From assembly GCA_963797255.1 (NCBI GenBank), contig CAWCOV010000030.1, forward strand, positions 620,001 through 684,000: a stretch of DNA of 64,000 bases, given 5' to 3'. Each line of letters opens with the position of its first letter. The stretch's first letter is position 1. Below the pieces are notes generated by a model. That model saw only the letters and a program-made list of their open reading frames with translations. It had not been told where the DNA came from and made no database searches. The translations under genes were made by a program, and so were the position numbers. Source of the DNA: JANXZS01 sp963797255 (GTDB lineage: Bacteria; Acidobacteriota; Terriglobia; Terriglobales; Acidobacteriaceae). This document shows, piece after piece, positions 44,576 to 52,369 of the stretch.

Positions 44576-44992
44576 TCAGTAGCGCTGTTGCTTTATGAAG
44601 CTTTCGGGAGTGCCGTCTTCCGGGTTCACAAAGATGATGTCTGTCGGGATTCGGCGCGGAACATCGATGGATAGAAAAACGACCGGATGCTCGAGAATCA
44701 CCGGCAAGGCGTGAACGACTGTCCTCTTGAAGAAGAGCAAGCTGCCGGGACCGAATTCGCCGCTGTTTTCCGGCGTGTTCATCCAGAAGGTTCCACGACC
44801 GGAGACGACGTAGAGGTATTCGTCGCTGTGCCGATGGAAGTGTGGCGGTGTCGCTTTGTAGATTCGAAAGACGCGTGTGCTTACCTCAGGATCGTCGGTC
44901 ATGTAGTGGTCGACGAGCATTGTGTCTGACGACTCCGGCAGGGATTTTGCAATAGCCGGGACATCGAATCTTGCGCAGGTTTTATATTCCAT
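44576..44992 (-). CDS. Cupin-domain protein
   Basis: 138 residues from ATG 44992 (a second start at 45028 adds 12). PPHFHRHSDEYLYVVSGRGTFWMN is cupin motif 1 with three histidines and Glu, GPGSLLFFKRTVVHALPVILEHPVVFLSIDVP is motif 2. Cytoplasmic, metal-binding; substrate unknown. The gap 45029-45261 shows nothing recognisable apart from a worn CACTGAAGCC/GGCCTGAA hairpin near 45090. Confidence 0.82.
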   Translation of the reverse strand: MEYKTCARFDVPAIAKSLPESSDTMLVDHYMTDDPEVSTRVFRIYKATPPHFHRHSDEYLYVVSGRGTFWMNTPENSGEFGPGSLLFFKRTVVHALPVILEHPVVFLSIDVPRRIPTDIIFVNPEDGTPESFIKQQRY

Positions 44993-45261
44993 GGCGTTTA
45001 CTTTACTGCTTGATGCTGGTGGCGTCATCGGGCTTCACATTTGAAATTTTGCTCAATTGCGGGGCACTCATCATGAACTTTTCCCACTGAAGCCATCAGA
45101 AGGCCTGAAATGGGAACCTGCCGGTCTAGTGTGAGTTACTTCCGGATTGCCCGTCACTCGACCCGCAACTACGACTGCGTCTCGAAGTCCTACCGATAAG
45201 CGGAATCTGGTTACCGACACAGACTCGGTGAGTGTATTTGCGATTTTTGCTAACTATCCTT

Positions 45262-45729
45262 TCAGGTGACTCTGCCCTCCCGACGACGGTAGTAGAGAGT
45301 TAAAGCGAGAATTACGAGCGGCATGATGATTTCGGTGACCAGGAAGATACCTGAGTTGTTGGAGGCGTGATTGTTGTTAAGTGTCATTTGCCGAACCTGC
45401 CCGACGGCGTCGCCCAGCAACCAGACTGCGTTTGCAATTGCTGTCGCCAACCAGAAGTCCCCCCAGAACTTGAGACACAGAACGCCTAAAACGCCAACTG
45501 TGAGGTCCGCCATCCCCACTTCGTATTCGTATGGGCTTGTTGACCATCCTATGGACGCCGATGTCTCAACGGGGCGGAAGACGTGTGCATACGCGGTGAG
45601 CACTCCCATCAGGCCAACATAGAGGTATGTTCCGGCAATTGCCGCTCCATTACTCCGGCGTTCGGGTGAGAATGCAAGGTGAACAGATGCGCTCACAACT
45701 GCAATGAGCGTAAAGATAACTTGAAACAT
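45262..45729 (-). CDS. DUF6790-like four-helix membrane protein
   Basis: 155 residues, about four membrane helices (VIFTLIAVVSASVHLAF, AIAGTYLYVGLMGVLTAY, LTVGVLGVLCLKFWGDFWLATAIANAVWLLG, IMPLVILALTLYY). Ribosome site GGAGG lies six bases before ATG 45729 and is part of TTTCCATGGAGG, similar to the MarR operator. Role unknown. Confidence 0.75.
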   Translation of the reverse strand: MFQVIFTLIAVVSASVHLAFSPERRSNGAAIAGTYLYVGLMGVLTAYAHVFRPVETSASIGWSTSPYEYEVGMADLTVGVLGVLCLKFWGDFWLATAIANAVWLLGDAVGQVRQMTLNNNHASNNSGIFLVTEIIMPLVILALTLYYRRREGRVT

Positions 45730-45733
45730 GCAG

Positions 45734-45745
45734 CCTCCATGGAAA
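45734..45745 (-). promoter_or_regulatory. Operator-like palindrome overlapping the ribosome site
   Basis: CCTCCATGGAAA on the plus strand, reading TTTCCATGGAGG on the coding strand, matches 10 of 12 bases of the palindromes in the marR promoter. It would let the same regulator act on the DUF6790 gene, but the GGAGG part is also needed as ribosome site, so chance is possible. Confidence 0.35.
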
Positions 45746-45874
45746 TCTCACTAATCACCTTGCATTTGAACGAGTATTTTCCCCGGATACCGTTCAGTAA
45801 ACGTGAAGGCCCCAACAAGTGCGAGGACCGTTCATCCGTGTACGAAGTCTTCCATTGGGCAATGAACGCAGCGG

Positions 45875-46300
45875 TTAGCTCGCGTTAGCGACGGTGACAG
45901 CAGGATAGGCTTCGATGTATTGCTCGCCATTGCAGCCCTGGTAGGCCACCGTGCGTGCTTCCAGGTCTACGTCATAGCGCACGACTCCAGCTTGCCAGAT
46001 GGCATCCAGAAACTCCGGGAATGTACTTTCACCAGCCTGATCCACACGAAGCGCCTTGATTAGGGCCTCCTTATCGAAGAACGGTACATCGACGGCGCCC
46101 TTGAGCAAAGGTGCGCCCTGCATCACGACTGGTCCTTCCTGCGTCAAATAGAGGCTCTGGCAGGATGGCAGCGACCAGACGTTACGAGTCACGCCCGCTT
46201 TCCGTAAAACTTCTGCCAGGTACGGGAAGCCACCTACTCGGGGACGGACCCTTTGCGCAACTTTCATAGCTGTAGTCAGGTTATCGATCGCTTTGCTCAT
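45875..46300 (-). CDS. DUF1398-family protein
   Basis: 141 residues from ATG 46300 behind AGGAGAAATTTC. RVGGFPYLAEVLRKAGVTRNVWSLPSCQSLYLTQEGPVV and QAGVVRYDVDLEARTVAYQGCNGEQYIEAYPAV are the two halves of the DUF1398 (YbcV-like) fold. Ten bases after marR, probably in one operon. The family is unstudied; small and cytoplasmic. Confidence 0.85.
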   Translation of the reverse strand: MSKAIDNLTTAMKVAQRVRPRVGGFPYLAEVLRKAGVTRNVWSLPSCQSLYLTQEGPVVMQGAPLLKGAVDVPFFDKEALIKALRVDQAGESTFPEFLDAIWQAGVVRYDVDLEARTVAYQGCNGEQYIEAYPAVTVANAS

Positions 46301-46310
46301 GAAATTTCTC

Positions 46311-46784
46311 CTATTCGGTAGGAACTTCGTGGATGTGGTTGTGATCTGCAAGTTTGATAAGCAGTTCCCGAAGAACGCTCTTCTCTCTTGCACTCAGACA
46401 ATCGAAGTAGCGTGCGTCGTTTTGGTCAGCAATCTCAGCGAGCACAGGGAGGCTGCGCCGTCCCGCCCGTGTGAGAGAAAGGAGGCGGAACCGGCTGTCG
46501 CCCTCTTTTGCCTCCGTTTGAATCCAGCCCTTCGCATCGAGTTTGTCGACGATTTTGGAAACTGCACCTCGGGTCAACCCAAGGCTATCTGCCAACTCGC
46601 CGGGCGAAGTCTGTCCGCGGTCGTGAAGCTCGCGCAGGAGCACCCATTCCGCGACAGAAGTCCGCTTCTCGTGGAGGGCGCGGGAGAACGATCCTGAGAC
46701 TGCATTGGAAATGCGCCTGAGCCGGTAGCCGATGTGGCTCTCCAACCCGGGCAAACGCTCTTTATTCACCGCAGTAGTTTCCAT
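46311..46784 (-). CDS. MarR-family transcriptional regulator
   Basis: 157 residues from ATG 46784; an in-frame ATG at 46805 also exists. GYRLRRISNAVSGSFSRALHEKRTSVAEWVLLREL, then ADSLGLTRGAVSKIVDKLDAKGWIQTEAKEGDSRFRLLSLT, is the MarR winged helix with its basic wing. The promoter predicted at 46778-46821 would start transcription at about the A of ATG 46784, so a leaderless message is likely and the upstream ATG would not be transcribed. Two identical palindromes flank the -10 box, consistent with autorepression. Confidence 0.88.
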   Translation of the reverse strand: METTAVNKERLPGLESHIGYRLRRISNAVSGSFSRALHEKRTSVAEWVLLRELHDRGQTSPGELADSLGLTRGAVSKIVDKLDAKGWIQTEAKEGDSRFRLLSLTRAGRRSLPVLAEIADQNDARYFDCLSAREKSVLRELLIKLADHNHIHEVPTE

Positions 46785-46821
46785 GGAAATAATTATACTT
46801 TCCATGGAAACTATATGTCAA
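46778..46821 (-). promoter_or_regulatory. marR promoter with paired operators
   Basis: On the minus strand: TTGACA (46821-46816), an 18-bp spacer, TATAAT (46797-46792), both perfect sigma70 hexamers. TTTCCATGGAAA occurs twice, in the spacer (46799-46810) and over the start point (46778-46789), centres 21 bp apart or two helical turns. The second palindrome contains the start codon 46784. Confidence 0.8.
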
Positions 46822-46913
46822 GGTTAGCTGAAGTCCGAAAATCGACCTATCGTCTTGGAAACGTGTGCAGGTGTGTGGTGGGTAATCCGGAAGTTCACAA
46901 GTTCGTTCGCAGC

Positions 46914-47750
46914 TTATTTTTCTGCGGGGAATAGGAAGCGGAGCATGGGGGCTACTCGCTTTGACCATGCGGCTTCGTCGTGGGTGCCGCCATGGACGCG
47001 CTCGTAGTGCAGTTCGGAGCCGTGACGCCATCCATTGGCCTGCAGGCGGCGGTTGAGCAGGTCGGCGTCTTCCAGAGTGCGCTTGCCCTCGGCGTCGCCT
47101 ACGTCCAGCCAGATGCGCGGGCGCAGGTGGCGGCGCTGCGCAACTTCGTTGACATAGCCGACGATGCTCTTGTGATTCCACCAGACGGAAGGCGAGAGAA
47201 CGGCGAGCTTGCCGAAGGTGTCAGCATATTTGAGTCCGAGAAAAAGGGTGACGAGGCCGCCGAGAGATGAGCCGCCCATGCCGGTGGATGCGGGGTCTTT
47301 GCGGGTGCGGTAGGTGCCGTCGATGAAGGGGAGCAGTTCGCGCATGAAGAGCTTGCCGTAGGCTTCGGCTTCGCCTCCACCCATCTTCCAATCGGGAGTG
47401 TGGGTGTACTCGGCCATGCGGCGGGCTCCTGCGTTGTGCAGGCCGACGATGAGAAGCGGCTCCACTCTTCCGGCGAGGATTTCCGTATCGGCGTGCTCGT
47501 GCACGTGCCAGGTGCGGCCGGGGATGAAGGACGTTTTGGGGTCGAAAAGATTTTGCCCGTCGTGGAGGTAGAGGACGGGGTAGCGCCGGTTGGGGTTCTC
47601 GTCGTATCCCGGCGGCAGGTAGACGAGGATGTCGCGATCGTCGGGCAGGAAATGGCTGTGCCACTTGCGATGGATCTTCAACTGCGGGAACGGTCCGTCG
47701 TCGGCGACAGGCGCGGGGCGGTTGCGATCGATCGTGAAGTCAGTCTCCAA
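46914..47750 (-). CDS. Esterase-D/enterochelin-esterase-like hydrolase
   Basis: 278 residues. LVYLPPGYDENPNRRYPVLYLHDGQNLFDP is the typical first part; STGMGGSSLGGLVTLFLGLKYADTF has the nucleophile elbow G-x-S-x-G (GSSLG), and VHGGTHDEAAW the His. No signal peptide. Likely acts on acyl or feruloyl esters, or a siderophore; not decided. Confidence 0.85.
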   Translation of the reverse strand: METDFTIDRNRPAPVADDGPFPQLKIHRKWHSHFLPDDRDILVYLPPGYDENPNRRYPVLYLHDGQNLFDPKTSFIPGRTWHVHEHADTEILAGRVEPLLIVGLHNAGARRMAEYTHTPDWKMGGGEAEAYGKLFMRELLPFIDGTYRTRKDPASTGMGGSSLGGLVTLFLGLKYADTFGKLAVLSPSVWWNHKSIVGYVNEVAQRRHLRPRIWLDVGDAEGKRTLEDADLLNRRLQANGWRHGSELHYERVHGGTHDEAAWSKRVAPMLRFLFPAEK

Positions 47751-47897
47751 ATTGCGAGGCTCGGCTTTCGTTGAATTCCGGCGGCGAGCGGTGTGCCGCC
47801 ATCGCCCTCAAATACTGTGCTTGAGGTCCTGCTGATACAGTAGCAGGAACGCATTTGCAGGCACATCCCGGTTGATTTGAAGAGGCTTTGAAGAACG

Positions 47898-48608
47898 ATG
47901 AATCGCGAATATCACAAATGGTTTTCTCCGCGTTTGGGGCGGGACATGGAGTTGCTGGTATTTGGGCATGCCGGGCTGCCGATTCTTGTGTTTCCTACGT
48001 CCGGCGGGCGGTTTTATGAATTTGAAGATCGCCAGATGGTGGCGGCTGTGGCGGGAAAAATCGATAACGGTGAGATCCAGCTGTACTGCGTCGACTCAGT
48101 GGACATGGAGAGCTGGTACAACCGCGATGTTCCTCCGCGATGGAAAATTGCGCGGCAGATGCAGTACGAGGATTACATTCTGCACGAGGTGATACCGCTG
48201 CTGCAGCAGAAGAACTGGAACCGGCAGCGGGCGACGCTGGGGTGCAGCTTTGGCGGCTACCACGCGGTGAATCTTGCGCTTCGGCATCCGGATATTTTTA
48301 CGGGATTTTTGTCGATGAGCGGGGCATTCGACACGTCGAATTTTCTGCACGGCTATTACGATAACGACGTCTACTTCCATTTGCCGACGCACTATCTTCC
48401 GAATCAGCACGACCACTGGTACCTGGAACAATATCGCCGCAGCACATATATCCTGGCGACGGGGTGGGATGACCAGTGTTTAGGAGCCAACCAGCACATG
48501 GCCAATCTGCTGCGGGGCAAGGGCGTGGGTTGCCGGCTGGAGATCTGGGACACCTACAACAGTCACGACTGGCCTACCTGGCAGCGGATGGTGCAGGAGT
48601 ATTTGTAG
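47898..48608 (+). CDS. Esterase-like alpha/beta hydrolase
   Basis: 236 residues. MNREYHKWFSPRLGRDMELLVFGHAGLPILVFPTSGG is the usual start of the group; RATLGCSFGGYHAVNLALRHP contains the nucleophile elbow GCSFGG; NSHDWPTW gives the catalytic His. It diverges from the other esterase gene at 46914; the pair may have related substrates. GAAGAACG is a weak ribosome site. Confidence 0.85.
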   Translation: MNREYHKWFSPRLGRDMELLVFGHAGLPILVFPTSGGRFYEFEDRQMVAAVAGKIDNGEIQLYCVDSVDMESWYNRDVPPRWKIARQMQYEDYILHEVIPLLQQKNWNRQRATLGCSFGGYHAVNLALRHPDIFTGFLSMSGAFDTSNFLHGYYDNDVYFHLPTHYLPNQHDHWYLEQYRRSTYILATGWDDQCLGANQHMANLLRGKGVGCRLEIWDTYNSHDWPTWQRMVQEYL

Positions 48609-48624
48609 CGAGTGGTTAGAGTGT

Positions 48625-49446
48625 TTACTCGCTCATCTCTAGGTGCTCCAACATGATCTCTTTCACCCGTTCGACACTGATGCCGTTGTAGAATTCCTGC
48701 GCTAGCGGATGATCAGAACGCTCGAGTTCGAAGGTTGGATAGGACCTTGGGTTCGAGAGTCTAACGGACATTTTGAGGCCGAGCGTTTCCGGGTACTCCG
48801 CAAGCTGAGAACTCATCCAAGAGAACATCGGTGGCAGTTCGACACGGTTCGACTTCTCGGAAAATTTAAAAATGGTCTGAAAATTCTCGCGGCTTAGCGA
48901 TCCCCAAACCCCCCAGCAAAAGTGTTCTGAGGTTCCAATGATTGGCAGAAAAATGATTCCCCTAACAACGAAATCTCTGCCTTCAATTGCGCAGTATTCC
49001 TGGTCTAGAAACGTAGGGCACTCGAGCAAGTTTGTCGAAGGGTTGAGAAGACTAGATGCCTCGTGCTCTTTCCGCCAGTAGTAGGGCGCATTCGTGCTGA
49101 AATCCAGGCATGGCCCGCTGTGCCACTCGTCGCAGGAGCCGCACTTCCAGCGAAGATCGTTCAAATCATTCAGAGTGAGAGCGGGACGCGAATGGCGGAT
49201 CAGTGCCAGTTCGTAGCATCCGGAACAGATCAAGCAAATGCCCATCAACTCTTCGGTCTCGGCAGTCCATCCACCATGTGCCAGGCGAATAATCTCGCAG
49301 TCATCGCAACAGGCATCTGGAAAGGGATTGTCCTCTGCGGGCTCATCCCGATTGAATCCGAGACCAGCGGATTCGCCAACGAGGTGGCTACAGACGAATG
49401 CCTCGTGGCGGTTCTCGTGGATCTCACACTGAATTTCTTTAGCCAT
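48625..49446 (-). CDS. Cysteine-rich N terminus plus DUF2199 domain protein
   Basis: 273 residues. N-terminal 85 residues hold CEIHENRHEAFVCSHLVG ... DACCDDCEII ... CLICSGCYE, a likely zinc-binding module. From about 95, DLRWKCGSCDEWHSGPCLDFSTNAPYYWR is the start of DUF2199, which runs to about 250 with GVWGSLSRENFQTIFKF. Role unknown. A copy of the N-terminal module alone lies 150 bp upstream. Confidence 0.85.
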   Translation of the reverse strand: MAKEIQCEIHENRHEAFVCSHLVGESAGLGFNRDEPAEDNPFPDACCDDCEIIRLAHGGWTAETEELMGICLICSGCYELALIRHSRPALTLNDLNDLRWKCGSCDEWHSGPCLDFSTNAPYYWRKEHEASSLLNPSTNLLECPTFLDQEYCAIEGRDFVVRGIIFLPIIGTSEHFCWGVWGSLSRENFQTIFKFSEKSNRVELPPMFSWMSSQLAEYPETLGLKMSVRLSNPRSYPTFELERSDHPLAQEFYNGISVERVKEIMLEHLEMSE

Positions 49447-49596
49447 TTACAGCATCCTCAAGGTAATCGGGATGCAAAGTCAACGATGTGAGCGTATCGA
49501 GTGCATTCAATGGCGGGGAGGGTTTCCTTTTGCTGCATGCGAAGCGGCGACGATTGCGGAACGCTTCAGGAGTTGGAGTGGCAACATACATTTCTC

Positions 49597-49869
49597 TTAC
49601 GTGGCGGGGCTGGAGTTGCGGATGAGCGCCTGCTCGTAGCAGTCAGAACATGCCAGCGAGATCGACATTAATTTTTCTGACTCTTCGGTCCAGCCACCGT
49701 GTGCAGCGAGAATAATTTCGCAGTCATCACAGAAAGCATCTGGAAAGGGATTGTCCTCCGTGGGCTGAATCCGGTTGAATCCAACCCCTGCAGTTTCGCC
49801 GACGAGGTGGGTACAGACGTATGTCTCGTGGCGTGTCCCGTGGATCTCGCACTGAAGTTCGTTAGGCAT
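49597..49869 (-). CDS. Partial paralogue: cysteine-rich module only
   Basis: 90 residues nearly matching the N terminus of the 48625 gene: LQCEIHGTRHETYVCTHLVGETAGVGFNRIQPTEDNPFPDAFCDDCEII...SISLACSDCYEQALIRNSS. The CxxC and Cx(n)H positions remain, so it could fold alone. Arose by tandem duplication and loss of the DUF2199 part, or is the original free module. Confidence 0.7.
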   Translation of the reverse strand: MPNELQCEIHGTRHETYVCTHLVGETAGVGFNRIQPTEDNPFPDAFCDDCEIILAAHGGWTEESEKLMSISLACSDCYEQALIRNSSPAT

Positions 49870-49930
49870 TCTGACAGAATCCTGAATGTAATCGGGATTC
49901 GCGTCAACGAACTAAAGTGTTATTTGGCCT

Positions 49931-50932
49931 TCAATGGCGGGGAGGAACTGCTTTTGTTACCTGGCAAGCGGTGACTACGGTTTGGATGGCGTTGGCGACT
50001 TCGGCGGGGGCTTCGAGTTGGATATTGTGGCCGCTGTTTACGAGGAGTTGCTTTCCATTTGAGGACAGGAGCGCGAGCGAGGCCTGGAGGCGGAGGCGTT
50101 CGGCTTCGAGTTCGGCGGCCGGGAATTCAAGATCGTCTCCATAGCCGCCTTTCGCGCGGGTGAGCACGATGAGCGGAATCCCGCCCAGCGAGCCTTTTTG
50201 CGGGGTCTTATACATGAGCGCCATGGATTCGGCTGACCACTGCCGCTGGCTGTCTTCAGCATCCTGCAGCGTTGGCAGCTGTTCAGCCCAGAGGTGCATC
50301 TGCTGCTCCTTCTGCGGCAGTTGGCTGGGTGCCGGCTCGACTTCTCCCGCCGTGCCTGCTGCGGGCGGCGCCGGAGGTCTGTCAGAGGCCAGCATGTTTT
50401 CTCGCGGCGCAGGAATTGGAGTGCCGGTGGCGTCGTCGCGCACGCGGCCCATGTGCTTTGGCCCCATCTGGATGCGCTGATCTTCGTGCACGATATCCAC
50501 CAGCACCATGCCTGCGACTTGTGAGGGGTAGAGAGCCGCGTAGTTGCGGACGACTCCGCCGCCGTAGGAGTGGCCAACGAGGATGAGAGGCGCGCGTTCT
50601 CCGGCCTTCTTTAAAGAGTCGTGGAGTTCGAGGTTCAGTTGCGGAAAGCTACGAGGCTTTGGTCCTGGGTCACTCCATGCATACCCTGCACGGTCGTAGG
50701 TGCAGATGCGGGTGAACTTCTCGACGCGCTGCTGGACGAGGATCCAGTCAAAGGAAAAATCCCCGAGACCATACTCAACCACGACGGTGAATGGTCCCTT
50801 GCCGGTGCAGTTGAGGTGAAGGCGATGTCCGCCGAGATCGATCATCTTGCCTGTGGGAGCGGGGGCCTGTGAAAGGCAGGGGAGGGCAATTGCGAGAGAG
50901 GAGCAAGCGATCATTTTCAGGATGGCGTTCAT
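49931..50932 (-). CDS. Secreted alpha/beta hydrolase
   Basis: 333 residues from ATG 50932. Signal peptide LKMIACSSLAIALPCLSQ. Fold markers: LNCTGKGPFTVVVEYGLGDFSFDW (oxyanion region), CTYDRAGYAWSD, LILVGHSYGGGVVRNYA (nucleophile Ser), and LVNSGHNIQLEAP (catalytic His). A 60-residue Pro/Ala-rich insert follows residue 190. Similar to haloalkane dehalogenase-like or lipase-type hydrolases; substrate unknown. Confidence 0.85.
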   Translation of the reverse strand: MNAILKMIACSSLAIALPCLSQAPAPTGKMIDLGGHRLHLNCTGKGPFTVVVEYGLGDFSFDWILVQQRVEKFTRICTYDRAGYAWSDPGPKPRSFPQLNLELHDSLKKAGERAPLILVGHSYGGGVVRNYAALYPSQVAGMVLVDIVHEDQRIQMGPKHMGRVRDDATGTPIPAPRENMLASDRPPAPPAAGTAGEVEPAPSQLPQKEQQMHLWAEQLPTLQDAEDSQRQWSAESMALMYKTPQKGSLGGIPLIVLTRAKGGYGDDLEFPAAELEAERLRLQASLALLSSNGKQLLVNSGHNIQLEAPAEVANAIQTVVTACQVTKAVPPRH

Positions 50933-51205
50933 GAATGCTCCTCGGCACACGGGAATTCACGTCAGGCAAATGGATACGGCAGGGAGTGCGCGGCGGTTCC
51001 GGAGATTTGTTCCCGAGCGAAGAGGAATATGGAACTTTGACGGCGGCAAATCGCGGGTGACGCACGGGACCTCTGTCGCGGTGCGGATGTGGCCTTCGCC
51101 ATTTTGCCGGCTTGCCGCAATCGCTGAGAGAACTAAATAGCGTGCTCACGCGTCCTAACGAGTAGATGGTGCAGAATTTCGTTGTCGCGGAGTAATCTCA
51201 ATTCT

Positions 51206-52291
51206 ATGAAATTGCCGATTGGTGTTGCCGTCACGCTTGCTGTGGGATCGCTTTCCGTCGCCATGTATGCGCAGAGCGCGTCTTCGGGGTCGTTGCTGGT
51301 GCTGTCAAAGAAGGACCATACGCTGGCGGTTGTGGATGCTTCGACGCTGAAGGTTCTGGGCAAGGCTCCGGTGGGGAACGATCCTCACGAGGTGATTGCT
51401 TCGACGGATGGGTCGACCGCGTACGTCTCGAACTACGGCGGCGGCGCATTTAACACGCTGGCGGTGATCGACCTGGCGGGGCCGAAGGCGCTGGACTCGA
51501 TTGACCTGGGAGTGCTGCGTGGACCGCACGGGCTGACCTTTGTCGGCGGGAAAACGTGGTTCACGGTCGAAGGATCGAAGGCGATTGGCCGCTACGATCC
51601 GGCGACGAAGAAGGTGGATTGGGTAATGGGGACGGGGCAAAACCGGACGCACATGATCTACGTGTCGGACGACATGCAGCAGATTGTGACGACGAATGTG
51701 AGTTCGGGAACCGTGACGATTATGGATATGCAGGAAGTGCGTATGGGACCTCCTCCCGGGGCTCCAGGCATGCCTCCGCCGGGCGGGATGCCTCCGGGTG
51801 GTCCGGGTGGCCCGGGCGGCCCGGGCGGTGCTCCCCGCAAAGATTGGAATGAGACGGTGGTTAAGGTGGGTGGCGGATCGGAGGGCTTCGACATTTCTCC
51901 GGACAAGAAAGAAGTGTGGGTGGCGAACTCGCAGGACGGCACGATTTCTGTGATCGACCTGCCGGGGAAAAAAGTAGTGGAGACATTGCAGGCGAACGTG
52001 CGCGGCGCGAACCGGCTGAGGTTTACACCGGACGGCAAGCTTGTGCTGGTGAGCATGCTGAGCGGCGGTGACTTGGTGGTGCTGGATGCGAGCACGCGCA
52101 AGGAAGTGAAGCGCGTTCCCATTGGCCACGGCGCGGCGGGGATTGAGATTCAGCCGGATGGCTCGCGCGCATTTGTGGCCTGCACGCCGGACAATTATGT
52201 TGCCGTGATCGATCTGCATTCGCTCACGGTTGTGGGGCACATTGATGCCGGAGGAAACCCGGACGGAATGGCGTGGGCGCATAAACCGTGA
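51206..52291 (+). CDS. Secreted YVTN/YncE-like beta-propeller protein
   Basis: 361 residues from ATG 51206, signal peptide LPIGVAVTLAVGSLSVAMYAQ. Blades repeat as LVLSKKDHTLAVVDASTLKVLGKAPVGNDPHEV, AYVSNYGGGAFNTLAVIDL, EVWVANSQDGTISVIDLPGKKVVETL and AFVACTPDNYVAVIDLHSLTVVGHIDAG. A disordered Gly/Pro-rich insert (GPPPGAPGMPPPGG, MPPGGPGGPGGPGGAP) lies at about 188-215. Surface or periplasmic; ligand unknown. Confidence 0.87.
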   Translation: MKLPIGVAVTLAVGSLSVAMYAQSASSGSLLVLSKKDHTLAVVDASTLKVLGKAPVGNDPHEVIASTDGSTAYVSNYGGGAFNTLAVIDLAGPKALDSIDLGVLRGPHGLTFVGGKTWFTVEGSKAIGRYDPATKKVDWVMGTGQNRTHMIYVSDDMQQIVTTNVSSGTVTIMDMQEVRMGPPPGAPGMPPPGGMPPGGPGGPGGPGGAPRKDWNETVVKVGGGSEGFDISPDKKEVWVANSQDGTISVIDLPGKKVVETLQANVRGANRLRFTPDGKLVLVSMLSGGDLVVLDASTRKEVKRVPIGHGAAGIEIQPDGSRAFVACTPDNYVAVIDLHSLTVVGHIDAGGNPDGMAWAHKP

Positions 52292-52369
52292 TTTATCCGG
52301 CGAGTGATTTGGCCCCCGGATAAGTAGGCGCAAAGGGTGATATAAGGGAACCGATTTCCGAACATCCTT

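Noticed and set aside
51305..52333. 342-codon minus-strand open frame
   Set aside because: Antisense shadow of the YVTN propeller, His/Arg-rich and without motif.
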